Shown here piece after piece: positions 1-6,012 of a stretch of DNA of 7,218 nucleotides. Positions within the stretch are counted from its first letter, which is position 1, and the number at the start of each line of letters is the position of its first letter. The stretch is from contig DKGN01000024.1 in the NCBI GenBank assembly GCA_002453275.1, positions 3,343 to 10,560 of the forward strand, given 5' to 3'. The translations under genes and the position numbers were made by a program. Below the pieces are notes generated by a model, which worked only from the letters and a program-made list of their open reading frames with translations, did no database searches and was not told where the DNA came from. The stretch comes from Caryophanales bacterium UBA6769 (GTDB lineage Bacteria > Bacillota > Bacilli > Bacillales > UBA6769).

Positions 1-1364
1 ATTATGCAACACAAGCCTATCGCTCTAACGGCTCAACGATGAAGCCACTCCTAGATTACGCACCTGCAATGGAGTTAGGGAAACTGCAACCTGGAATGAT
101 GCTAATGGACTCACCTCTGACGGACGTAAAAGACTGGACTCCGAAAAACTATGGAGGCACACACCGAGGGCTAGTAACAGTGAGAGAAGCATTAAAAGAT
201 TCGATTAACCTCCCTGCTGCTCGAGCCTTTCTATTAATGGAACCGTACGAAGCAACTGCTTATTTAGAAAAAATGGGCTTTACATCATTAATTCATGGCG
301 CCGATCGGTACAACAAGGCAATGTCACTCGGTGCATTAACACGAGGTGTCACAGTAGAAGAAAACACAAATGCATTTACAACATTTGCAAACGGTGGTCA
401 ATTTATTGATGCCTATTTAATTGACAAGATCATCGGGCATGACGGAGAGGTCGTGTATGAACATGAAGCGGTGTCTGACGACGTCTTCACTCCACAAACT
501 GCCTATTTAACACTTGATATGATGAGAGATGTCCTCTATGACGGAGGAACCGCGAGCCGCGTTCCTAACTACTTAAACTTCAAAGCAGACTGGGCGGGAA
601 AAACAGGTACATCCCAAGACTGGCATGATTCCTGGTTCGTTGGCCTAAACCCGAATGTGACTCTCGGAGTATGGACGGGATATGAACAACCGATGAGCCT
701 TGATAGAAGCAACTATGCACATCGGACACAACGACTATGGGCCTTATTAATTAATGCAGCTTATGGCGTAAACAAAGACCTCATCGCACCAAGGGAACGT
801 TTTTCTATGCCAAACGGAATCGTGAAACGAACAATCTGCGGAATCTCAGGTAAGCTCGCTTCAAAAGCTTGTGAACAGGCAGGACTCGTACGTACTGATT
901 TGTTTAATGCTAAATTCGCACCAGACGAGGAAGACGATGCACTTGAATCAATTCGTTACGTCGTCTTAAATGGAATCAATTATCTCGCACTCGACACTAC
1001 ACCAACTGAATTCACAAAAAAGGGTCTCACATTTGAAATCGAACGATTACAAGATGGAACCTTTAATGCACAAGACGGAATTGCAACTAAAGAAGCGCAA
1101 GAAAATGGTAAAGTCCCAGGACCTGTAACAAATGTCACTATCAGTAACCAATTCATCATTTGGTCAAAGCATTCCGAAAATGATATTGTCGGGTACCGAA
1201 TTTATCAAGTTGAAGAAGACGACCACACTTTAGTCGGCAGTGTCGCTTCCTTTGCAGACACACGCTCTTTTAAACTACCTGATGATGGGAACTACTATGT
1301 AACTGCCGTAGATGTCATCGGAAATGAATCACCACCGTCTGATGTCGTATCATTTAACCCTTAA
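1..1364 (+). CDS. Class A penicillin-binding protein (PBP1A/1B type), C-terminal part, 5' end outside window
   Basis: This is the transpeptidase half of a bifunctional peptidoglycan glycosyltransferase/transpeptidase, a membrane-anchored enzyme that cross-links cell-wall peptides outside the membrane. The open frame runs in from the window edge (codons in phase from base 3). The ATG at 39 is not the start: it is the Met of the catalytic STMK tetrad, whose serine codon is at 33-35. The other active-site motifs follow in order: SIN at residues 55-57 and KTGT at 188-191 (counted from the Met at 39), in the context WAGKTGTSQDWHDSWFVG. After a catalytic-domain tail and an acidic linker (around 295-300), residues about 359-438 form a fibronectin type III domain, as seen in Bacillus PonA-type PBPs. 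The N-terminal anchor and glycosyltransferase domain must lie upstream. The gene ends 36 bases before an intrinsic terminator, so it is probably the last gene of its unit. The PBP class is secure; the exact paralogue (ponA, pbpF or other) cannot be fixed from this part. Confidence 0.95.
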   Translation, partial: YATQAYRSNGSTMKPLLDYAPAMELGKLQPGMMLMDSPLTDVKDWTPKNYGGTHRGLVTVREALKDSINLPAARAFLLMEPYEATAYLEKMGFTSLIHGADRYNKAMSLGALTRGVTVEENTNAFTTFANGGQFIDAYLIDKIIGHDGEVVYEHEAVSDDVFTPQTAYLTLDMMRDVLYDGGTASRVPNYLNFKADWAGKTGTSQDWHDSWFVGLNPNVTLGVWTGYEQPMSLDRSNYAHRTQRLWALLINAAYGVNKDLIAPRERFSMPNGIVKRTICGISGKLASKACEQAGLVRTDLFNAKFAPDEEDDALESIRYVVLNGINYLALDTTPTEFTKKGLTFEIERLQDGTFNAQDGIATKEAQENGKVPGPVTNVTISNQFIIWSKHSENDIVGYRIYQVEEDDHTLVGSVASFADTRSFKLPDDGNYYVTAVDVIGNESPPSDVVSFNP

Positions 1365-1400
1365 AATTAACTAGACTTTCCTCTATCACTACATTTAAAA

Positions 1401-1440
1401 GGGCATTCCCTCTCGTTTCGATAGGCAATGCCCCTCTTCT
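1401..1440 (+). terminator. Intrinsic terminator after the PBP gene
   Basis: GGGCATT at 1401-1407 pairs with AATGCCC at 1427-1433. The stem extends to ten positions with one C-C mismatch. It is preceded by AAAA and followed by a pyrimidine-rich tail (CTCTTCTATTTCTT). It lies 36 bases after the PBP stop codon. Confidence 0.85.
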
Positions 1441-1539
1441 ATTTCTTAACTATCCTTAACCTAGAAACTATTTATATCATCTTACGACATTCGTAGTGCG
1501 TTAAAAATTTATATATAAAACACCCTACTAATGTACAGA

Positions 1540-1568
1540 TTGCTTTAATTTATCTGATATTTTAGAAT
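1540..1568 (+). promoter_or_regulatory. Candidate SigA-type promoter for the LPNTA surface protein gene
   Basis: TTGCTT (1540-1545) and TAGAAT (1563-1568) are separated by exactly 17 bases. The -10 box matches the consensus at five of six positions, the -35 box at only three. The surrounding 1500-1565 stretch is very AT-rich and includes a 12-base palindrome of T and A (1508-1519). Transcription would start near 1575 and leave a leader of roughly 90-105 bases. The position after a terminator and before an isolated gene supports a promoter somewhere here, but this exact site is a guess from base matches. A weaker SigB-like alternative is GTTTAT (1609-1614) with CGGTAT (1626-1631), whose 11-base spacer is shorter than usual. 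Confidence 0.4.
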
Positions 1569-1599
1569 AGTGTGTCAAGGGATGTCAATATAGATGTAT

Positions 1600-1636
1600 A
1601 AAGGGGGTGTTTATGGGCATCGCATCGGTATTGTAG
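1600..1636 (+). CDS. Possible 7-codon leader peptide (MGIASVL) with strong ribosome binding site
   Basis: AAAGGGGGTG at 1600-1609 matches the ideal Bacillus Shine-Dalgarno sequence AAAGGAGGTG except for one A-to-G change, which can still form a G-U pair. ATG follows at 1613-1615 after a 5-base gap, then six codons and TAG at 1634-1636. The stop is in the same frame as the downstream surface protein gene and 30 bases before its TTG codon. A 7-base inverted repeat (1607-1613 with 1648-1654) would place the end of this binding site and the A of the ATG in a stem. Such short frames occur by chance, so only the strong binding site makes this worth listing. It could instead be a non-coding part of the leader. 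Confidence 0.3.
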
Positions 1637-1663
1637 TTATTTCAAGCTAAACACAGAGAAAAA

Positions 1664-2731
1664 TTGGAGGAGGCGTTAATAATTAACAAGTTTTTCAAAA
1701 AAATTGCATTTACGATGTTCGTGATCCCGGTGTTAGCTCTAAATGTAGGGGGTTTAAGTACGGCAAGCGCCGCTGAAGTATCAAAAACGATCGAGTACAA
1801 TTGTCTTGGTAGTGCGTTAGGTCTTATTGATGTCGATATTGATATGGACGTCACAGTTAGTGCAACAGTTCCTGAGGCTGTAGAGCCGGGAGAAGAATTT
1901 ACGATAGAAAATTCCTATACAACTATTAGTATGGGAGTAACTGATATTTTAAGAACTACAGCGAACCCACTTAATGGACAAGTATCGCAATTCAATTTAG
2001 AACTTGATAATGCAACAGAAACGGACTCAGGTAATGGTGTGGTAAATGTAGCAGAAGAGCCATTGCCTTTTGGTCCAATTGATTTTGAAGATGACGATGA
2101 AACAGTTCAATTTAGAGTACCTGAAACAGGTGGTATTGATGTCAATTTAACAGCTGGTGACTCTGGTGACATTAAGCTCACAGCTGGTGAAATTGTAACT
2201 ACAGTGACTGCAAGTGCTCTTGGTATGGAAGTAGATGTTGACGTTACATGTAATCCTCTTGACGGACAAGACCGTGTGTTAAATACAATTCAAATCGGGT
2301 CCGGTGATGGAGGAGAAGATCCAGGTAATGGTGACGGTGGCAACGGTAAAGACCCAGGAGATGGAGATAACGGAGAGGACCCTGGTGACGGTAACAACGA
2401 CGAAGATCCAGGAGCTGGAAACGGACAAGATGGAAAAGACGGTGAAGACGGTAAGGACGGAGTTGATGGAAAAGACGGACAAGATGGGAAAGACGGTAAG
2501 GATGGGAAGGATGGACAAGACGGGAAAGATGGAAAAGACTGTGACTGCGAAGAAAATGGAACTAGCGGTACAAACGATAACGATAAAAAAGGCGATGGTA
2601 CAAAAGGTTCTGGTACAGGTGGGAAATTACCTAATACCGCAACCACACATCCTTTAACGATGATGATTGGTTCTTTAATGGCGATTGCTGGCGGAGCTTT
2701 TGCATTCATCCGAAGAAAGGCTTTAAACTAA
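1664..2731 (+). CDS. Secreted collagen-like (Gly-X-Asp) surface protein with LPNTA sortase signal
   Basis: Coordinates use the first conventional start (TTG, 1664) and residues are numbered from it; the true start is more likely ATT at 1682. The order of parts is: signal peptide with a KFFKK basic region and hydrophobic core, cleaved near ASA-A (about residue 36); a beta-rich, acidic domain at about 38-212 with a single pair of cysteines (C47 in EYNC, C196 in DVTCNP) that could form a disulfide; a Gly/Asp/Pro linker with four (E/K)DPG units (218-253); thirteen Gly-X-Asp triplets (254-292); a CDC motif (293-295); a polar stretch; LPNTA (322-326); a hydrophobic segment; and an RRK tail. The tail fits anchoring to peptidoglycan by a class D-type sortase. 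The folded domain faintly recalls DUF6801-type secreted domains of actinobacteria (YxC start, late Cys, then PxxGQD), which I can only suggest. No enzymatic function is evident; adhesion or matrix roles are inference. Confidence 0.85.
   Translation: MEEALIINKFFKKIAFTMFVIPVLALNVGGLSTASAAEVSKTIEYNCLGSALGLIDVDIDMDVTVSATVPEAVEPGEEFTIENSYTTISMGVTDILRTTANPLNGQVSQFNLELDNATETDSGNGVVNVAEEPLPFGPIDFEDDDETVQFRVPETGGIDVNLTAGDSGDIKLTAGEIVTTVTASALGMEVDVDVTCNPLDGQDRVLNTIQIGSGDGGEDPGNGDGGNGKDPGDGDNGEDPGDGNNDEDPGAGNGQDGKDGEDGKDGVDGKDGQDGKDGKDGKDGQDGKDGKDCDCEENGTSGTNDNDKKGDGTKGSGTGGKLPNTATTHPLTMMIGSLMAIAGGAFAFIRRKALN
1666..1684 (+). promoter_or_regulatory. Strong ribosome binding site followed by ATT instead of ATG
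   Basis: GGAGGAGG at 1666-1673 is a near-ideal Shine-Dalgarno sequence. Eight bases further, at 1682-1684, is ATT, followed by AAC AAG TTT TTC AAA AAA. Reading ATT as the start gives the signal peptide (M)NKFFKKIAF, a typical Bacillus opening. No ATG, GTG or TTG lies at the proper distance. The only upstream conventional start in the open frame is TTG at 1664, which overlaps the binding site itself and has only a weak purine run before it. Either ATT is used as a rare start codon, as in infC, or an ATG has changed by a single base. Confidence 0.6.
2315..2422 (+). repeat. EDPG-type acidic linker repeats
   Basis: Within the surface protein, residues 218-253 hold four (E/K)DPG units spaced 11, 9 and 9 residues apart and joined by Gly/Asp/Asn. 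This looks like a flexible, strongly acidic spacer between the folded domain and the collagen-like segment. The codons vary between units, so the repeat is clearer in protein than in DNA. Confidence 0.75.
2423..2539 (+). repeat. Collagen-like Gly-X-Asp repeat, 13 triplets
   Basis: Thirteen 9-base units encode Gly-X-Asp without interruption. X is Lys in eight units, Gln in three, and Glu and Val once each; the third residue is always Asp. Codons for Gly (GGA, GGT, GGG), Lys (AAA, AAG) and Asp (GAC, GAT) are mixed, so the protein pattern is kept while the DNA units differ. The repeat ends directly at Cys-Asp-Cys. There is no proline, unlike typical collagens, so triple-helix formation is possible but not assured. 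Confidence 0.9.
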
Positions 2732-2742
2732 AGGACTCCATC

Positions 2743-2771
2743 TTTATAAATAAATAATTAGGTTCTATACC
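2743..2771 (+). promoter_or_regulatory. Weak candidate promoter for the esterase gene
   Basis: TTTATA (2743-2748) and TATACC (2766-2771) are 17 bases apart, each matching the SigA consensus at four of six positions. A start near 2778 would put the 2781-2820 hairpin at the very 5' end of the transcript. The match is modest and could be chance in AT-rich DNA. Confidence 0.25.
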
Positions 2772-2780
2772 AAACATAGC

Positions 2781-2820
2781 GGAGACACAGATACTAGACT
2801 AACCAAGTATCTGTGTCTTC
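2781..2820 (+). terminator. Long hairpin between the two LPxTA genes: terminator or mRNA 5' stem
   Basis: GACACAGATACT (2784-2795) and AGTATCTGTGTC (2806-2817) pair perfectly over 12 bases. The stem extends to 15 with one G-T pair, around a 10-base loop. The tail (CATTATT after the stem) has few T residues, so termination may be partial. The hairpin ends 7 bases before the AGGAG ribosome binding site (2828-2832) of the esterase gene. It may end the upstream transcript, reduce read-through into the esterase, or stabilise the esterase mRNA. Confidence 0.65.
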
Positions 2821-2841
2821 CATTATTAGGAGTGAATTATT

Positions 2842-4140
2842 ATGAAGTTAATAAGAAGGTCATTTCATGCTTCATTATTACTTGTTCTTTTTTTATTTAC
2901 CCTATCCCCTTTACAGACCTTTGCACAAGCTGAAAATCAACGACCTGTCGAGTATGTTGCACTAGGGGATTCATTGGCACACGGTTATTTAAATGAAAAT
3001 TATTCAAATGAAAGTGGAACTATAATATTAGGTAACGGTTACCCAGCGTTTATTAAAGAAGGAATTGAAGATGAACTAGACTACGAAGTCAAGCTGACGA
3101 ATGGAGGATTTAGTGGGTATCAAACTGTTCATGTATTAGAGCAATTGCATAATAATGATGACAACATTAAAGACGATATAGAAACAGCCGATTTTGTTAC
3201 GCTCGGTATCGGAGCAAACGACTTATTGGGATTATTATTACAACTAGACATCGATGAAATCGATATAAGCAATCCAGAGGATCAAGCTAAAATAGAAGAA
3301 ACATTCGCACAAGTACCTGAGAGAATTAATAGTGTAGGCACAAATATCACAGAAATCATTTCTGAAATTCAAAAAGTTAATTCAAACGCACAGATTTATG
3401 TTATGGGTTATTATAATGCTTTATCTTTCTTAGATGAGACCTTTCAAAGCTTTCTTATTCCTTTTATTCATAATTTGAATAGTAAGATTGAGGAAGTAGC
3501 AGTCGTCAATGATTCAGTCTATATTCCTACGTTTGAAGCATTTGTCGGTAAGTACGAAAACTATTTCCCTGAACCTGATATTCATCCAAATGAAGAGGGG
3601 TATCAAGTCCTTGCCAATCAGTTCCTACCGGAAATTTTACCTTACGTTAAAAGTTTGATGGACACTACAAAACCAGAAATCACTCTAATTGGTGATGACC
3701 CCATGGAGTTAAAGGTCGGGGACGATTATGTCGAGCCTGGGGCATTAGCTGAAGATGATGTCGATGGTGATTTAACGGATTCTATAGAAATATCCGGTGA
3801 AGTTGATACTTCAACAGCCGGTACGTACACTGTTACCTATACTGTCTCCGATGCGGCTGGGAATATTTCATCAATAACGAGAACAGTAAAAGTTGTTGAA
3901 TCGAAGCAATCTGGTGATCCGAAACCGAAGCCGACACCAACACCACCAGAAAAACCAGGATCTGAATCTCCTAAGGAAGAAGTCGTTACTAAAACTGAAA
4001 CTACAGAAACATTAGGCGCTGGAAAAACTTTAAAACTACCAAAAACCGCGACAAATCATCCTCTTCTTCTATTGATTGGTTCCTTGTTGGTTACGTCTAG
4101 CGGAGCGATTGCTTTTTTACGAAGGACTTTAATAAGCTAG
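2842..4140 (+). CDS. Cell-wall-anchored SGNH/GDSL esterase with Ig-like domain and LPKTA signal
   Basis: A 432-residue secreted hydrolase. The start is supported by AGGAG (2828-2832), 9 bases upstream, and by a signal peptide beginning MKLIRR and cleaved near AQA-EN (residue 30). The SGNH fold spans about 35-270. GDSL at 42-45 holds the likely nucleophile S44, NGG at 87-89 may be block II, GAND at 124-127 supplies the oxyanion-hole Asn, and DIHPN at 246-250 holds H248 with D246 as the likely acid partner. Residues about 274-353 (from TTKPEITLIG to TRTVKVVE) form an Ig-like DUF5011-type domain with the usual DGDLTDSI and DAAGN motifs. A Pro/Lys/Glu-rich wall-spanning linker, LPKTA (399-403), a hydrophobic segment and an RR tail follow. 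SGNH enzymes of this kind cleave esters such as lipids, acylated polysaccharides or acetylated wall glycans; the substrate here is unknown. Its sorting tail closely matches that of the upstream gene, so the same sortase probably anchors both. Confidence 0.9.
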   Translation: MKLIRRSFHASLLLVLFLFTLSPLQTFAQAENQRPVEYVALGDSLAHGYLNENYSNESGTIILGNGYPAFIKEGIEDELDYEVKLTNGGFSGYQTVHVLEQLHNNDDNIKDDIETADFVTLGIGANDLLGLLLQLDIDEIDISNPEDQAKIEETFAQVPERINSVGTNITEIISEIQKVNSNAQIYVMGYYNALSFLDETFQSFLIPFIHNLNSKIEEVAVVNDSVYIPTFEAFVGKYENYFPEPDIHPNEEGYQVLANQFLPEILPYVKSLMDTTKPEITLIGDDPMELKVGDDYVEPGALAEDDVDGDLTDSIEISGEVDTSTAGTYTVTYTVSDAAGNISSITRTVKVVESKQSGDPKPKPTPTPPEKPGSESPKEEVVTKTETTETLGAGKTLKLPKTATNHPLLLLIGSLLVTSSGAIAFLRRTLIS

Positions 4141-4162
4141 CACAACGTAATGAAATGAACTT

Positions 4163-4202
4163 AAAAATCGAGTGATGCGTCGTCTGCGCTCACTCGATTT
4201 TT
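4163..4202. terminator. Bidirectional intrinsic terminator between convergent genes
   Basis: AAAAATCGAGTGA (4163-4175) and TCACTCGATTTTT (4190-4202) are perfect 13-base inverted complements, with a further GCG/CGC pairing inside after a one-base bulge. The A run on one side and T run on the other give a U tail on both strands. It lies 22 bases after the esterase stop and 3 bases after the acsA stop, so it can end both transcripts. Confidence 0.93.
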
Positions 4203-4205
4203 ATG

Positions 4206-5924
4206 CTAGTCATCATCAAGGGTAGATAAATCACCTGTTGGCATTTTCAACTCCCATGCTTTTAAAACGCGACGCATAATCTTTCCGCTTCTTGTTTTTG
4301 GAAGCTTTTCGCGAAACTCGATTTCACGTGGGGCAGCATGAACGGATAGTGCCTTTTGCACAAATCGTTGAATTTCCGCTTCTAATTCTGGCGAGCCAAC
4401 GTAGCCCGCTTTTAAAGATATATACGCTTTAATGACTTCACCCCGTACTGGGTCGGGCTTTCCAATTACACCGGCTTCAGCAACAGCTGGATGTTCAAGT
4501 AGCTTATTTTCTACTTCAAACGGTCCAACCCTCTCCCCTGATGTCATAATGACATCGTCAACTCGCCCTTGAAACCAAAAATAACCCTCATCGTCTCTAA
4601 AACCAGAATCTCCAGTAATAAACCAATCGTTTTTCGTAAAATAAGCAGCAAACATTTCTTCATCATTCCAAATCGTCCGCATCATCGCTGGCCAATTTTT
4701 CTTAATAGCGATATTCCCCATATGATATGCAGGAAGTTCCTCCCCTTGATCGTTGACAATTGCTGCTGTTATACCTGGTAATGACTTCCCCATTGAGCCT
4801 GGCTTAATTTTGAGGCAAGGGTAATTTGCAATCATAATTGCGCCTGTTTCTGTCATCCACCACGTATCATGGATTCTTAATTTGAACACTTTCATTCCCC
4901 AACGAATCACTTCGGGGTTCAATGGTTCACCGACACTTAAAATATGGCGTAATGATTGAAGATCATATTGATGTGTAAATTGATCCCCAGCTCCCATCAA
5001 CATCCGAAAAGCAGTCGGAGCGCTATACCATATAGTGACACCATATGTCTCAATCGTTTTGTACCATTTATCCGGGCTAAAACGGCCGCCACGAACGACA
5101 TTTGTCCCACCTACGAGCCATGGAGCAAACACACCATACGATGTACCGGTGACCCATCCTGGATCAGCCGTACACCAAAATACATCCTTTTCTTGAAGAT
5201 CAAGAACCCACTTTGCGGTCACATATTGTTGGATCATTGCATCGTGAACGTGATAGCAACCTTTCGGTTTGCCAGTTGAACCGGACGTATAGTGAATCAT
5301 CATGCCATCTTCTAAATCAACCCATTCGATTGCAAACGATTCGCTCGCTTGAGCCATTTGCTTATAAAAATCGACGACATGTCCTTCTTCCACAATGTCT
5401 TCGCCAACAACAATAATCCGTTCTAAATGTGGCAAATCTTGAATAGGTATTCGTTCAAGAAGTCTAAGTGTTGTAAAAATAGCCTTTGCTTCGCTATCAA
5501 ACAACCTGTCATAAATTGCTCCTTCCATGAACGCTTCAAAAAGCGGACCAGCAATTGCACCGACTTTCAAAATCCCAAATAAAGAAAAGTAAAGTTCAGG
5601 TGAGCGTGGCATTAAAAGAAAAACACGATCACCCTTTTTGATTCCGAGATCTTTTAGAACATTTGCCGCTTTATTCGAGTGCCGTTTCATCTCTTCAAAC
5701 GTGTAGCTCTCGCGCCTTTCAGTATTGGAAAAATAGAGCGCAATTTTATCTTTTCGGTCGGATTCAGCGTGACGATCAATTGCCTCATATGCGATATTGA
5801 CTTTTCCTGTTTTATGCCAACTAAAATATTGATGTGCTTGTTCCCAATTAAATGTTTGAGTCAATTTATCATAATCTTGTAAATTGTACTCTCCATCCAA
5901 AGCGGGAAGTGCCTCCACCCTCAT
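4206..5924 (-). CDS. acsA: Acetyl-coenzyme A synthetase
   Basis: AcsA is a cytoplasmic enzyme that turns acetate, ATP and CoA into acetyl-CoA through acetyl-AMP, allowing use of acetate as carbon source. The 572-residue protein has the ordered motifs of the ANL adenylate-forming family: YTSGSTGKPKG at 212-222 (phosphate-binding loop), DTWWMTETG at 353-361, FITGDSG at about 435-441, GRVDDVIMTSGERVGPFEVE at 453-472 (hinge and CoA-step region) and PKTRSGKIMRR at 542-552, where K548 is the catalytic lysine of the adenylation step. The start MRVEALPALDGEYNL resembles the N-terminus of B. subtilis AcsA and is preceded by GAAAGGGG at good spacing. The divergent neighbour is acuA, whose product acetylates this lysine in B. 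subtilis. The gene ends at a bidirectional terminator and is probably transcribed alone. No truncation or missing motif is seen. Confidence 0.98.
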   Translation of the reverse strand: MRVEALPALDGEYNLQDYDKLTQTFNWEQAHQYFSWHKTGKVNIAYEAIDRHAESDRKDKIALYFSNTERRESYTFEEMKRHSNKAANVLKDLGIKKGDRVFLLMPRSPELYFSLFGILKVGAIAGPLFEAFMEGAIYDRLFDSEAKAIFTTLRLLERIPIQDLPHLERIIVVGEDIVEEGHVVDFYKQMAQASESFAIEWVDLEDGMMIHYTSGSTGKPKGCYHVHDAMIQQYVTAKWVLDLQEKDVFWCTADPGWVTGTSYGVFAPWLVGGTNVVRGGRFSPDKWYKTIETYGVTIWYSAPTAFRMLMGAGDQFTHQYDLQSLRHILSVGEPLNPEVIRWGMKVFKLRIHDTWWMTETGAIMIANYPCLKIKPGSMGKSLPGITAAIVNDQGEELPAYHMGNIAIKKNWPAMMRTIWNDEEMFAAYFTKNDWFITGDSGFRDDEGYFWFQGRVDDVIMTSGERVGPFEVENKLLEHPAVAEAGVIGKPDPVRGEVIKAYISLKAGYVGSPELEAEIQRFVQKALSVHAAPREIEFREKLPKTRSGKIMRRVLKAWELKMPTGDLSTLDDD

Positions 5925-6012
5925 GAGATTTCCCCTTTCACTTCATCATCCATACTTCTTCTATTACCAATGTAACATATTAAGATTCATTCAATAAAAT
6001 TTTACACTTTTT

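Noticed and set aside
39..41. ATG as the start of the PBP gene
   Set aside because: It is the Met of the catalytic STMK motif, the frame is open upstream to the window edge, and there is no ribosome binding site; the gene simply begins outside the window.
1596..1626. SigF-type sporulation promoter (GTATA and GGGCATCGCA) before the LPNTA gene
   Set aside because: Considered because one B. anthracis LPNTA protein is forespore-expressed, but the -10 half fails the required A positions at each spacing tried.
1441..1663. Riboswitch or other known structured RNA in the leader
   Set aside because: Apart from the 7-base inverted repeat and a small TACGA-CAT-TCGTA palindrome (1483-1495), I recognise no conserved core of any known riboswitch class.
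1715..1717. ATG as the start of the collagen-like protein
   Set aside because: It would remove the basic part of the signal peptide (KFFKK) and lies about 40 bases beyond the strong binding site, with no site of its own.
2423..2539. CRISPR-like or DNA-level satellite array
   Set aside because: The 9-base units have no spacers, differ by synonymous codons and are fully explained by the Gly-X-Asp protein repeat.
2279..2709. Long open frames on the minus strand and in another plus frame over the repeat region
   Set aside because: They are shadows of the Gly/Asp/Lys-rich repeats (giving Pro/Ser-rich or Lys/Thr-rich low-complexity products), with no binding site or recognisable domain.
4569..5882. 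Short plus-strand open frames opposite acsA
   Set aside because: They lie inside the well-supported acsA gene on the other strand and show no domain or ribosome binding site of their own.
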